Origin: Thiohalocapsa sp963704155
GTDB taxonomy: Bacteria > Pseudomonadota > Gammaproteobacteria > Chromatiales > Chromatiaceae
Reading direction: 5' to 3'
NCBI GenBank assembly: GCA_963704155.1
Contig: CAVPHF010000042.1
Location: forward strand, 1 to 64,000
Length of the DNA stretch: 64,000 nt
Shown here: positions 9,535 to 18,813 of the stretch, piece by piece
How the letters are laid out: every line of letters starts with the position of its first letter
Numbering within the stretch: position 1 is the first letter of the stretch
The notes under the pieces: generated by a model
The model's input: the letters and a program-made list of their open reading frames with translations, nothing else
Database searches by the model: none
Told to the model about the DNA's origin: nothing
Translations under genes and position numbers: made by a program

Positions 9535-9673
9535 GTTGTACCCAATCCGTTCTTTCGTGTCCCGCAGAACTCCTTTGCTCAGCCATTCGTTCAGCTTATC
9601 GGCTGATGGCTCCCCTATCGTTGATCTTCACGGATGAAACGCCGAGTGCCACGCGCGATCGCCGGAACTACAC

Positions 9674-9926
9674 AACCTAGAAAGAGCGGTTGAACGGTCG
9701 TCAGGGTGCGTCCCGCGTGCCTGATCTCAAACTGGCCAGCAAGGCACAACGACACGGAATAGCCATTCTATTCCAGGGAGTTGTAACGCAGCTGGGCGCC
9801 GCGCGGGGCGTGCCCTGGCGGCCGTCGCGCGGCTCACCCTAAGGGTGGCTCCCGCGTTGCTGCGGAACTGCAATAATCTCCTACGCTTACCTGTATGACG
9901 AAGCGGTCAACTGCTCTTGCTAGGTT
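9674..9926. mobile_element. MITE-like element A (253 bp)
   Basis: A non-coding element with 20-bp terminal inverted repeats differing at two positions. The left end is AACCTAGAAAGAGCGGTTGA; the right end, reversed, is AACCTAGCAAGAGCAGTTGA. Internally it holds a short hairpin (CACCCT-A-AGGGTG) next to a GCGGCTC motif. The end sequence and the internal hairpin arrangement resemble the element at 39232-39384. It lies between the IS66-type element and the fumC remnant, whose stop codon uses its last base. Confidence 0.75.
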
Positions 9927-10926
9927 TAAGCGCCGTCGATCCCATCGGTCTCGTGGGGACAAGCGGCACGGGCGGGATCAAGCAATTGCACAAGCTCCGC
10001 CTCCGGCAGCCCGCTCTGCTGTCGGGCCACGTCGATGATCGCGCGGCCCTCGGCCAGCGCGGTGCGCGCGATCCCCCCGGCCAGGTCGTAGCCGATGCGC
10101 GGCGTCAGCGCCGTGACCAGCATAAGGTTGCGCCGCGCCCGTTCGCCGAGGGTGGCGATGTCGACCTCGAAACGGGCGATTGCCTGGGTCTCAAGGGAGC
10201 GGGCGGCGCCGGTCAGCAGCGCAAGTTGCTGCATGAGATTGAAGCCGGTCAAAGGCAACATGGTGGCGAGTTGAAAGCGGTTGTCCTGCGCCGCCAGGGC
10301 GACAGCGACGTCCAGTCCGACGACTTGCACGCAGGCCATACCGACCGCTTCCGGCACCACCGGATTGACCTTGCCTGGCATGATGCTGCTACCCGGCTGC
10401 AGCTCCGGCAGGTGGATCTCCCCCAGGCCCGCGATGGGGCCGCTGTTCATCCAGCGCAGGTCGGTGGCGATTTTCATGCGAACTCCCGGGCGCGGGCGTC
10501 GATGGCCTCGCGGAGCGAATCCAGGGCGTCGGTCAGGGCCTGGAGTTGTTGGGCGGCAGCCACGTGAATGACGGTCGGGATGACGTCGTTGCTGCTCTGA
10601 CCACGGTTGACGTCGTCGTTGGGATGGACCGGTCGGCCCAGCCGGCGCCCGGCGAGCGTCGCGATCACCTCATTCGCGTTCATGTTGGTGCTGGTGCCGG
10701 AGCCGGTCTGGAGCACGTCTACCGGAAACTGATCGTCGTAGCGGCCGTCCGCCACGCCTTGCGCCGCCGCGTCGATCGCCTGCGACAGATCCGTCGACAG
10801 CAGCCCCAGAGCCCCGTTGACCTGAGCGGCACAGGCCTTGAACAGCCCGAGCGCACGCAGGAAAGCACGCGGGAACCGCCAGCCGCTGATCCCGAAGGGG
10901 GTCGGCTGGGTCATCGGCTGGGTCAT
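9926..10926 (-). pseudogene. fumC: Class II fumarase, N-terminal and internal deletions
   Basis: Fumarase converts fumarate and malate. Two blocks of the family remain. The first (10474-10926) begins MTQPMTQPTPFGISGWRFPR, so the first 30 or so residues of a normal FumC are missing, and continues through LQTGSGTSTNMNANEVIA and HPNDDVNRGQSSNDVIPT. The second (9926-10477) starts MKIATDLRWMNSGP and holds the catalytic loop GSSIMPGKVNPVVPE. Roughly 100-130 residues normally between them are absent, including the TGRTHLMDA region. The two frames overlap by four bases at the junction. The enzyme cannot be active as read. A MITE-like element lies at the 3' end. Confidence 0.85.
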
Positions 10927-10952
10927 CGGACGGCCTCCTGGTCACTCGCTCG

Positions 10953-11147
10953 CTATACCTGAGGCCCAGCCTGCGCTTCGGAGAGGACGACATTTCCGTC
11001 GGGCTTTGCAATCGTCACTTGCACATCGCCCAGGTAGGCACCGGATGGGGCGGCAAACTCGAGTCGCACAACAGGTGCGGGCATGCCTACCCTGCTGGAG
11101 CGTCGCTTTCGGCTGCCCAACGGAATGTCATTCGGCAGGCTAGGCAC
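10953..11147 (-). pseudogene. Fragment of a carboxypeptidase-regulatory-like exported protein
   Basis: The last 35 residues (VVRLEFAAPSGAYLGDVQVT and IAKPDGNVVLSEAQAGP) resemble the middle of small periplasmic proteins with a carboxypeptidase-regulatory-like beta domain. The signal peptide and the C-terminal half are missing. The piece lies between the fumC remnant and the PRC-barrel gene, both also damaged. A low-scoring resemblance recognised by eye only. Confidence 0.4.
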
Positions 11148-11594
11148 CGAGCATCCTCACCTGTTTGTCGCCGCTCGCTGATGACGGGTCGGGTCGCAGG
11201 CGCGCTTTCCGCAGTTCGTCCTCCCAGACCGCTAGGTAGAGCGTCTCGTTGCGCCGGTCCATCCAATCGATACACTCGCGTGGCACGAGGCATCGACTGC
11301 TCGAGCGCGCCCGAGCCGCGATGCCGTCGCTGCTGTCAGGACCGGACTCGACCGCAGTACATGCGTGGGCAGATCCAGCTCCAAGTCGCCGCTCGCCTCG
11401 TCTAGGTCCGCGACCGAATCGGTGCTGACCAAGACGCCGCGATTGGGCGCCCAGGCGTCGGCATCGGCGACGAGAAAGCGCACCATCCATTGATCGGTGT
11501 CCAGCATCAGGTCCAAGAGCCCAATGGCAGTGCCGTCGAGCGTGCGCAGTTTCGAGTCAAGCAACTGCGTGGCCGTGAAATAGCTGTTGGTCAT
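11140..11594 (-). pseudogene. PRC-barrel domain protein, frameshifted near its end
   Basis: The start MTNSYFTATQLLDSKLRTLD at 11594 leads into a PRC-barrel-like domain (GLLDLMLDTDQWMVRFLVAD) similar to the first half of the intact protein at 42531-43298. The frame is lost near 11290. The continuation ECIDWMDRRNETLYLAVWED lies in another frame and runs to a stop at 11140. If the shift is corrected, the gene has about 150 codons. PRC-barrel proteins bind RNA, photosynthetic reaction centres or unknown partners; here the role is unknown. Confidence 0.65.
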
Positions 11595-11695
11595 GCGATG
11601 CCTCCATTCAGAGATCTCCGACGCGCTGCCCGCGCCAGGCTGAGGCCCGATACGATGACGAGCCTGGTCTTGGGGTCGATGATTTCAATACCAGC

Positions 11696-11755
11696 AGAAC
11701 ACGTGCCAAGCACAGGCAGAACACGTGCCAAGCACAGGCAGAACACGCGCCAAAC
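11696..11755. repeat. 22-bp tandem repeat, 2.7 copies
   Basis: The unit starting AGAACACGTGCCAAGCAC is repeated perfectly at 11696-11717 and 11718-11739. A third partial copy with one change follows. It lies upstream of the PRC-barrel gene start at 11594, in a stretch of about 350 bp (11595-11942) with no convincing gene. Confidence 0.9.
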
Positions 11756-11942
11756 TTAGACGGCGTGGTGACCTGCACCGCGCCGATCCATGCCGCCGCG
11801 GGGAAGGCGATGTTCGACGACTACCTGCGCGCGCGGGCGGCGCGGCATTTCAACCGCTGCCTGGGGCAAAGCGCCCACCCGCAGAATGGCGGTTGGCCTG
11901 GTTCAATTCGGGGTTCGTGTCGACGTCGTCGATCACGTCGGA

Positions 11943-12923
11943 TCAGCTCCCTTGCTGCTCAACGCCGAGTACGTCCTCGACCCGCTTGACACCGTCGATT
12001 GCGGCAGCCACCGCGGCGGCCTCTGCCTTGTCCGCCGCCGTCGGCACCTGCCCTGAGAGCGTCACGACGCCGTCCTGCGTGCTGACGTCGATGCGCTCAG
12101 CGTCCACGGTGCGATCGAAACGCAAGGACGCCGCGACGCGGGCTGTTAGCCAGGCGTCCGACAATCCCTCGGCGGCGGACGTCATCGCGGCACCGACCTC
12201 GTCGCCGATGCCGGCGTCCGGATCGACCGTCAGATGATTCTCGACTTGCGCCACGCCGGTGGTGCGCCGGGCGATCTGCTCGGCGAGCTGCTTGGTCTGC
12301 TGCGCGCGTACTGTGCCGGTCAGGATCAGATGGTCGCCGCTGGTTGTCACAGCCACGCGCAGCCCGTCGACGGGCTCCCGCCACAGCAACTGCAGCTTGA
12401 CCCGTGCGGTGGTGTTGGCCTCATCCACGATGCGGTAAATGGGGTTGGCGCTCGGTACCGCCTCCCCCGACGGTTCCACTTGCAGGCGGTCGTCCACATT
12501 GTCGATGCCGCTCAGATCACGGGCCAGGCGGACGGCGAGCTCACGCTCCGCCGGGCTGTCCAGAACACCCGAGAGCGTCACGGTGTCACCTTCGACATCG
12601 ACGTCGATATCAAAAGGGTTGAGATGTTCGTTCAGGCTATAAGTGGTAATGAGCCGAGCCTCGGCCCAGAGGTCGGAGCCCGGTGGCGCTTCAACGCCGG
12701 TGTGCTCGGGCGACGCGTCGGGCAGTGCCGTGAGCGGCTCCTGCAACCTGTTCTGCCCTGCCTCATCGGACTGCGCGGTAGCGCCACCCCCACTTGCTAG
12801 CAGAAAAACGGCGAGGGCCGGAGGTAGCACCGAAGTTATCAGCCGGCGGCTGATGCGTTCCGGAGATGGACGCCCGTCGGGCAATTGAAACTGGCTGGGT
12901 AGATGCCTCGTGGGTGGAATCAT
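11943..12923 (-). CDS. Exported protein with three BON domains
   Basis: A 326-residue protein. An N-terminal hydrophobic stretch (ITSVLPPALAVFLLASGGG) looks like a signal peptide or anchor. Three BON domains follow, each with the pattern of a beta strand, GxVxLSGxV, and a helix with a conserved glycine: DVEGDTVTLSGVLDSPAERE, TSGDHLILTGTVRAQQTKQL, and STQDGVVTLSGQVPTAADKA. BON domains bind phospholipid or envelope components in osmotic-shock proteins such as OsmY. A second BON protein is encoded at 43513-44076. The frame is intact, in contrast with its neighbours. Confidence 0.85.
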   Translation of the reverse strand: MIPPTRHLPSQFQLPDGRPSPERISRRLITSVLPPALAVFLLASGGGATAQSDEAGQNRLQEPLTALPDASPEHTGVEAPPGSDLWAEARLITTYSLNEHLNPFDIDVDVEGDTVTLSGVLDSPAERELAVRLARDLSGIDNVDDRLQVEPSGEAVPSANPIYRIVDEANTTARVKLQLLWREPVDGLRVAVTTSGDHLILTGTVRAQQTKQLAEQIARRTTGVAQVENHLTVDPDAGIGDEVGAAMTSAAEGLSDAWLTARVAASLRFDRTVDAERIDVSTQDGVVTLSGQVPTAADKAEAAAVAAAIDGVKRVEDVLGVEQQGS

Positions 12924-13329
12924 GTGGGGTCTCCGATGGCCGGCGCATCCTGCGCATTAACGGGCGCGGACCGACCTGAGCCGTGGCCAGGCCCCGCCCA
13001 AAGAAGGCACCCAAAGAGAGCGCAGAGAAGAAGGCGTTTCTGTTAGGCAATCTAACGTTCACGGCACGGTGCCACCCCGCGAGATGAAGCCTTTGTTTCA
13101 TCGTGAGCAACTGCTGCGCCACCCTCCTGGCCATGCAAGCCGACGATGCGGACTCGCAAATGCATGCGGACCCGCGGACCGACCGCTGCCCGACTCTTGC
13201 TGTTGCTCCCAGTGACGAGCAAGGTGACGAGCAAGCCGCAAGCGCGCCGCGACGGACTGAGCCGGCGGCGCCCAATCCGGGCAGCCGCGCCCTAACATCG
13301 GAAACCGGACATCGGAATCGAGACTCATC
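12924..13329. other. Intergenic region with one hairpin repeat
   Basis: About 400 bp between the divergent BON gene and the YbhB fragment. It contains repeat copy 1 (13053-13104) and otherwise no gene I can support. Confidence 0.6.
13053..13104. repeat. Two-hairpin dispersed repeat, copy 1
   Basis: Starts TAACGTTCACGGCACGGTGC. Hairpin 1 is GGCAC-G-GTGCC (13063-13073). A CACCCCGCGA spacer follows, then hairpin 2, GATGAA-loop-TTCATC (13083-13102). Related copies lie at 38919, 46215 and 46266. Confidence 0.85.
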
Positions 13330-13425
13330 ATGGCCATGAAGCTGACATCCCCCGCCTTCGCTACCGGCGGCAGTATCCCGGACCGTTACACCAAGTCCGG
13401 CGCCGACGACTGTTTTCCTCCATCA
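13330..13425 (+). pseudogene. N-terminal fragment of a YbhB/YbcL (PEBP-like) protein
   Basis: The frame begins MAMKLTSPAFATGGSIPDRY, a close match to the N-terminus of YbhB/YbcL Raf-kinase-inhibitor-like proteins. It then continues TKSGADDCFPP and loses all similarity where the 3' end of the convergent transaldolase-transketolase gene begins (stop at 13423). About 30 of the normal 150-160 residues remain. The abrupt end right at the neighbouring gene points to a deletion junction. Confidence 0.7.
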
Positions 13426-16400
13426 GGCAGCGGCCGCCAGTGCCAGCGCCTCGCGCTCGATCTGCTCGCCAGACAGACGGTGGCGCTCCAGCAGTTCCTC
13501 CGGCGTACCGGAGTGGGGCTCGCCGGCGACGCCCAGGTGGAAGACGCGGCCGAGGCGGCCCACCTGAGCGGACACCGCGTCGCCCAAACCGCTGTCACGA
13601 TTGTGGTCCTCGACCACCAAGATGGTACCGGTGGCCTCGATGGCCGCCTGTAGCGTTGCGACGTCCAACGGCTTGACGCTGTAGGCGTCGATGACGCGAG
13701 TCGTAATGCCCTGCTGGCGCAGCCGGTCTGCGGCCTCCAGCGCCGAGTGCACCGTGATGCCGGCGGCGACCAGGGTCAGCACGTCATCGTCGCTGGCCCC
13801 GAAGGACTTGCTGCCGCCGATGTGGAATTCCTCGTCAGCCTCGTAGATGACCGGCGTCTTGCCGCGCGTGGTGCGCAAATAGACGATGCCGTCGTGCGCG
13901 AAGCCAGCCTCGGTCAACCGGGCGGCACTGACCGCGTCGCAGGGATAGAGCACCGTGGTTGCGTCCAGGGCGCGAAACAGGGCGATGTCCTCAAGCCCCA
14001 TCTGCGAGGCGCCGTCCTGGCCGATGGACACGCCGGCGTGGCTGCCGCAGATCAGCATATGCGGCGCGTGCGAGTGCACCGCCATGCGGATGAAGTCGTG
14101 CGCGCGGGTCACAAAGGCGGCAAAGGTGGCGACACAGGGCCGCTTTCCGCTCGCCGCTAGGCCCAAGGCCACGCCGAACAGGTTCTGTTCGGCGATCTGC
14201 CCTTGCACGAACCGCTCCGGCAACTGGTTGGCGAAGCCTTCGGTCTTGGTGGAGTTCTGCACGTCGCCGTCCAGCACGACGAGGTCGCCGTCGCGTGCGC
14301 CGAGCTGCAACAGGGCCTCGCCGAAGGCGCTGCGCGTGGCCACGTCGTCGCCGACGGCCCAGGGCAGCGCATGCTGGGAAGACGTCTGTGCGACCGCCGG
14401 GTCCGCTTTCCCAAAGGCCGTGTCGACGCCCATGGTCTCGGCCACCGGCCACACCGGCATCGGGACCCGCCTCGGCTCCACCGGCATGCAGGGTTCATCG
14501 GGCGCAGCGATCTCGGCCAGCGCCGGGTCGAGCTGCTCCGCGTCCAACGCCTTGCCGTGCCAGCCCTCGGCACCCTCCAAGAAGGAGACACCCTTGCCTT
14601 TGACAGTTCGGGCGATGATGGCGGTGGGGCCGGGTTCGCGTGTTGCCGCCAGTGCGGCGAGGATGTCCGCGTAGTCGTGGCCATCGATCTCGATGGTGCG
14701 CCAGCCGAAGGCCTCGAAGCGGTCCGCGAGCACGGCGCTGTCGTGGCCGTAGGGCGCCGGACCACTTTGCTCCAGGCCGTTCATGTCAACGATGGCGACG
14801 ACCCGCTCCAGCTTATGGTCAGCGGCGAACTGGGCCGCCTCCCAGACGCTGCCCTCGGAACACTCGCCGTCGCCGAGCAGGCAGAAGTGCCGCGCCTCGA
14901 TGCCATCCAGCCGGTCCGCGATGGCCATGCCGTTGACGGCGGCGAGGCCCTGGCCAAGCGAGCCCGTGGCGACCGGCACCCAGGGGTTGAGCGGGGTCGG
15001 GTGGCCTTCCAGATCGCTGTCGAGCTGGCGCAGGGTCATCGGGTCATCGTCGATGGCGCCGGCCTCGTGCAGCACCGCCCAGAGGATGGGCGCGGCATGA
15101 CCCTTGGACAGCAGGAAGCGGTCCTGGTCCCGTGCCGGGCCCCGCTCCGACGCGGGACCGGCCCAGGGATGCCCCGGATCCCAACGCATCTCGTGGAAGA
15201 ACAAGGCGGCGACAAGGTCGGCGCAGGACAGGCAGGAGGTGGCATGGCCAGAACCCGCGGCGGTGGTCATGCGCAGCACCGCGGCGCGCAGCCGAGCGGC
15301 CACGGCGGCCAGCGGCCCGGCCTCGTCGACGGTCATGAGCCGGCGGGCACGCTCGGCGAGGCCCTTGAGCAGTCCGTCGTAGGGGTCGTCGAACTTCTGC
15401 ACGCCCGCACCGACCAGTTCATCCGCGACGGACTCCAGTTCTACGCCGAGTAAGCGCTCCGCTTGTTCGATGGTCGGCGCGGCGTCTGGCTCGGCGTCGT
15501 CGGACAGGGTAGCGGCGACGCGGCCGTGGTCGTCGAAGGCATCGGCGGTGGCCTCCGGCATCGTCGAGACGGTGTAGGGGCCGATCAGCGGCTCGATATA
15601 GTGCACGTCAGACAGGTTCGGGTCCTTGACACCGGTGCTGGCCCAGAGCAGCCGTTGCGGTTGCGCGCCGTGCTCGGCGAGATGCAGCCAACGCTCGGTG
15701 GACAGGACCTCGCGCAAGCGCCTGTACGCGCGGCGGGCGGCGGCGATGGCGGTCTGGCCGAGCAGGGATTCGGCCTCGGTGCGGAGCTCGTCGTTCACCT
15801 CAGGATAGGCGCGGCGGCGCAACCGTGCGTCCACGGACACATCGATGCGACTCAGGAAGAAGCTCGCCACCGAACCGATGTTGCGCACGTCGAGGCCTTC
15901 ACGCAGACGCCGCTCCAGTGCCTGCAGATGGGCCTGCACCGTCGCCTCGTAGGCATGCTGGCCGAACAGCAGCGTTATGTTGACGTTGATGCCCTCGAAC
16001 AGCAGCGTCTCGATGGCCGGAATGCCCTGGCTGGTGCTGGGCACCTTGATGAGTAGGTTTGGTCGGCCGACGGCATCCCACAGCCGCCGCGCCTCGGCGA
16101 TGGTGCCGTCGGTGTCGTGGGCAAGATGCGGCGAGACCTCCAGACTGACACAGCCGTCGATGCCGACGCCGTCGTTCATGCTCTCCTGCCAGCGCGGCAG
16201 GAACAGGTCGCAGGCGTCGCGCACGTCGTCGACGGCAAGTCGCTCGTAGAGCGCGCGGATGTCGATCTCGGCGTCGCCGGGCCTGGTCGTTTTCCTGGCC
16301 ACGCGGATGCGCTCGTCGTAAGCGGCCCGATCCGCCGGCGAATCGCCGAGCATCGCCTTGGCGAAGATGGCGGGATTGGATGTGACGCCGGAGAGCCCCT

Positions 16401-16524
16401 GCTCGCGAATGCGCTGGGCGAGGCTGCCGTCGTCGAGCATCCGCCGCGACAGGCTATCGAGCCAGTAGCACTGACCCTGGTTGTGCAGTTGAGCCAGAGG
16501 GCTGAGTGGTTGGCTGATGGCCAT
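13423..16524 (-). CDS. Bifunctional transaldolase-transketolase fusion
   Basis: A single intact 1033-residue frame. Residues 1 to about 370 are transaldolase: YWLDSLSRRMLDDGSL, GVTSNPAIF, and LLIKVPSTSQG with the Schiff-base lysine. Residues about 390-1033 are transketolase: AGSGHATSCLSCADLVAALF, LLSKGHAAPILW, the thiamine-diphosphate motif GDGECSEGSVWEAAQFAADH, and the second half with IAEQNLFGVALGLAASGKRP (catalytic Glu) and HAGVSIGQDGASQMGLED. The two enzymes are the two carbon-transferring steps of the non-oxidative pentose phosphate pathway, so a fusion would allow direct handover of intermediates (inference). No frameshift occurs over 3.1 kb. Confidence 0.92.
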   Translation of the reverse strand: MAISQPLSPLAQLHNQGQCYWLDSLSRRMLDDGSLAQRIREQGLSGVTSNPAIFAKAMLGDSPADRAAYDERIRVARKTTRPGDAEIDIRALYERLAVDDVRDACDLFLPRWQESMNDGVGIDGCVSLEVSPHLAHDTDGTIAEARRLWDAVGRPNLLIKVPSTSQGIPAIETLLFEGINVNITLLFGQHAYEATVQAHLQALERRLREGLDVRNIGSVASFFLSRIDVSVDARLRRRAYPEVNDELRTEAESLLGQTAIAAARRAYRRLREVLSTERWLHLAEHGAQPQRLLWASTGVKDPNLSDVHYIEPLIGPYTVSTMPEATADAFDDHGRVAATLSDDAEPDAAPTIEQAERLLGVELESVADELVGAGVQKFDDPYDGLLKGLAERARRLMTVDEAGPLAAVAARLRAAVLRMTTAAGSGHATSCLSCADLVAALFFHEMRWDPGHPWAGPASERGPARDQDRFLLSKGHAAPILWAVLHEAGAIDDDPMTLRQLDSDLEGHPTPLNPWVPVATGSLGQGLAAVNGMAIADRLDGIEARHFCLLGDGECSEGSVWEAAQFAADHKLERVVAIVDMNGLEQSGPAPYGHDSAVLADRFEAFGWRTIEIDGHDYADILAALAATREPGPTAIIARTVKGKGVSFLEGAEGWHGKALDAEQLDPALAEIAAPDEPCMPVEPRRVPMPVWPVAETMGVDTAFGKADPAVAQTSSQHALPWAVGDDVATRSAFGEALLQLGARDGDLVVLDGDVQNSTKTEGFANQLPERFVQGQIAEQNLFGVALGLAASGKRPCVATFAAFVTRAHDFIRMAVHSHAPHMLICGSHAGVSIGQDGASQMGLEDIALFRALDATTVLYPCDAVSAARLTEAGFAHDGIVYLRTTRGKTPVIYEADEEFHIGGSKSFGASDDDVLTLVAAGITVHSALEAADRLRQQGITTRVIDAYSVKPLDVATLQAAIEATGTILVVEDHNRDSGLGDAVSAQVGRLGRVFHLGVAGEPHSGTPEELLERHRLSGEQIEREALALAAAA

Positions 16525-17007
16525 GGGTACCTCCGTTCGCTATCTCTGGTGGATGTCTTGAGGAGTCGCTGTTCGAGCCCGCGACCCACTTGTTCACCAG
16601 GGTGCAAGGCGCGGGCCAGCGGCAGCCAGCATGCCGCGCAGCCCGCACCCAGTGTTCCGATGTCGAGCCGGCGAGCAGCCCCAGGCCGGCGCCATCGCGA
16701 CTGCGCCACGCGCGCCAATCAGCGTCGGCACCGCAGACCGGTGTTATTGAACCAATGGCTGGTTGATAGCGACCAGCCCGGCGCGCTCCAGCTGGCTCCA
16801 GAGCACGCCCGGTGCCCGGTTCGAGTAAACGCGGCGATGGGCATCGGCCTTGCATTGCTCGCAATCGCAGCTGTGATGTATTGCTCGCAGCTCGTAATCG
16901 CGGCGGTGATCGGGATCGCCCGGGTGCACACACCACCGCCGCACGCCGGCGATTCGTCATTTCCCAAACTGATCTCAGCAGCAGATCCAGCGCCAACGGA
17001 GACTCCA
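16525..17007. other. Intergenic region
   Basis: About 480 bp between the divergent transaldolase-transketolase and DUF3096 genes. Open frames are present, but none has a recognisable protein. Promoters for both genes should lie here. Confidence 0.5.
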
Positions 17008-17160
17008 ATGACCTATCCAATCCTCGAACCCATCTTTGCCCTCATCGCCGGCGTTCTGATCCTCGTACGGCCGTCGCTCCTCAACTACATCGTTGCCATC
17101 TATCTCATCGTCGTCGGGATCCTCGGCCTCGTCGGCTATGCGGGTGTCGTCGGTACCTGA
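17008..17160 (+). CDS. DUF3096 small membrane protein, 50 aa
   Basis: A 50-residue protein too small for many gene finders. MTYPILEPIFALIAGVLILV is a first membrane helix, followed by RPSLLNYIVAIYLIVVGILG, the DUF3096 signature. The length and the central RPxLLNYIVAIYLIVVG motif match the family, which is common in stress-gene neighbourhoods but has no known function. It is preceded by a weak GGAGAC ribosome site. Confidence 0.85.
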   Translation: MTYPILEPIFALIAGVLILVRPSLLNYIVAIYLIVVGILGLVGYAGVVGT

Positions 17161-17328
17161 TGCGCCAAGGGCAGCACGCTACGGCGAGCTGTTGCGCCGA
17201 TAAGAGGGCTGCGACATGCGGCGAGCAGGCCACCAGCGAGGTCCGGGAGCGCCTGTCGCGGGTACGCGACGCCCTGTCCTGACGCCCGGAGAAGCAAGAC
17301 GACCGTTGGGTCGAGAAATAGGCTGCCA

Positions 17329-18558
17329 ATGGACGCCTTAGATATCTGGCCACTCTATGCCGAGTCCGTGCGCACCGCCGTCGGCTTCTTCTGGAAGGCG
17401 GGCTGGGCCTTCATTCTCGGATACGCCATCAGTGCGATGATTCAGGTGTTCGTGCCAAAGGCACGCCTGACGCGCTACATGGGCGACGCAGACGCGCGCA
17501 GCGTGGCCCTGGCGACGGTGTTCGGTTCTGCATCCTCTTCATGCTCGTTCGCAGCACTGGCCGCAGCACGATCCCTGGTGTTGAAGGGCGCGCATTTCGT
17601 GGCGGCGGTGGCGTTCATGTTCGCGTCCACCAATCTCGTGATCGAGCTTGGCATCCTGATTCTGATCTTCCTCGGCTGGCAATTCCTCGCCGCGGAGATC
17701 GTCGGCGGTCTAGTGCTCATCGGCATCAGCACGCTCCTGATCCGACTGACCTATCCGACGCGCTGGCTGCGCGCTGCGCGCGATCGCGTCGAGGAGCAAG
17801 CCGAATCCGAGGAGGGGGACTTCGACTGGCGCCAGCGCATCCGCTCGCGCGATGGCTGGGAGATGGTGGGTGCCCGCTTTGTCATGGACTGGCAGATGGT
17901 GTGGAAGGAGATCTTGATCGGTTTCACCATCGCCGGCTTCGTCGCCGTGCTGGTGCCCGCCAGCTGGTGGTCCGCGCTGTTCCTCGTGGACGCAGCCGAG
18001 ACCCTGCCGGCCTGGGTCGTCCGGCTGGAGAACGCAGCCCTGGCGCCCTTCGTCGCCGCGGCCACCTTCATCGGGTCCATGGGCAATATTCCGCTCGCAA
18101 CAGTTCTAAATGCCAATGGCGTGCTGTTCGCAGGCGTCATGGGCTTCATCTACTCGGACCTGATGGTGCCGCCGCTGGTGGCCATTAACGCCAAGTACTA
18201 CGGTTGGCGCGTGGCCCTATACATTGCCGGAATCATGTACCTCAGCATTGTCGCCACGGCGCTGATACTCGACGGCCTGTTCACGCTGCTGGGCATTGTG
18301 CCGCAGAGCAGTCAGCGCGTGGCGGAGGTCGTGCAGTTCAGCATCGACTACACCTTCTGGTTGAACCTTGCCTTTATCGGGGTCGCGGCGGTGCTTGTCT
18401 GGCTGTGGCGGCAACAAATTGCGCGCCACGGCCAAATGCATCACGAGATGCAGCACGACGGACCGCTCAAGACCGGCGCTGCCTTAATCGCCGCATTGCT
18501 CGTCGTCGGCGGGCTCGGCACGCTCGCTTACCTCGGCAGCAGCAACAGCGTCGCTTAA
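17329..18558 (+). CDS. Permease of the DUF318/ArsP-like family
   Basis: A 409-residue integral membrane protein with about ten helices in two related halves. Landmarks are VFGSASSSCSFAALAAARSL in the first half and ATFIGSMGNIPLATVLNANG in the second, the typical gate-like motifs of the predicted permease (YraQ/ArsP) family. Members export arsenicals or unknown substrates. A loop rich in Glu and Arg (about residues 150-180) separates the halves. No arsenic genes are nearby, so the substrate is unknown. Confidence 0.85.
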   Translation: MDALDIWPLYAESVRTAVGFFWKAGWAFILGYAISAMIQVFVPKARLTRYMGDADARSVALATVFGSASSSCSFAALAAARSLVLKGAHFVAAVAFMFASTNLVIELGILILIFLGWQFLAAEIVGGLVLIGISTLLIRLTYPTRWLRAARDRVEEQAESEEGDFDWRQRIRSRDGWEMVGARFVMDWQMVWKEILIGFTIAGFVAVLVPASWWSALFLVDAAETLPAWVVRLENAALAPFVAAATFIGSMGNIPLATVLNANGVLFAGVMGFIYSDLMVPPLVAINAKYYGWRVALYIAGIMYLSIVATALILDGLFTLLGIVPQSSQRVAEVVQFSIDYTFWLNLAFIGVAAVLVWLWRQQIARHGQMHHEMQHDGPLKTGAALIAALLVVGGLGTLAYLGSSNSVA

Positions 18559-18813
18559 TCCACGCATTACGACCAACCCGCCCTCGCATCATCGGCGTTT
18601 TTTCGAACTAGAATCACAGAACAGGTGCACATCCGGGTGCTGCGAAGGTTTGCCCGCGGCGGGCTGATCGACCATCTCGCACACATCGGCAGCGACAGCG
18701 AGCCCCATCGCGGCGGTTCGCCACTCGGTTTCCCGACGTCGCTCCAGCAACGGCGGACCCGTCCTAACCCGTTTTCGGATCAGGCCAACGTTCACCACCA
18801 GGACCAGTCACCC

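Larger units (their letters stand above)
6421..9673. mobile_element. IS66-type insertion element with DruA-like passenger
   Basis: A 3253 bp element bounded by imperfect terminal inverted repeats. Both ends start GTGTAGTTCCGGC; the next 11 bases differ at only three positions. It contains a TnpA-like accessory gene on the plus strand, and a DUF4338 (DruA-like) gene followed by an IS66 transposase on the minus strand. No target-site duplication is visible: left flank CGCAGAGTTC, right flank AACCTAGAAA. The right end touches the first base of the MITE-like element at 9674. The transposase is frameshifted, so this copy may be inactive. Confidence 0.8.

Noticed and set aside
14203..15453. 416-codon frame antisense to the transaldolase-transketolase gene
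   Set aside because: High-GC third-position bias produces long antisense frames; the sense strand has complete catalytic motifs of two enzymes.
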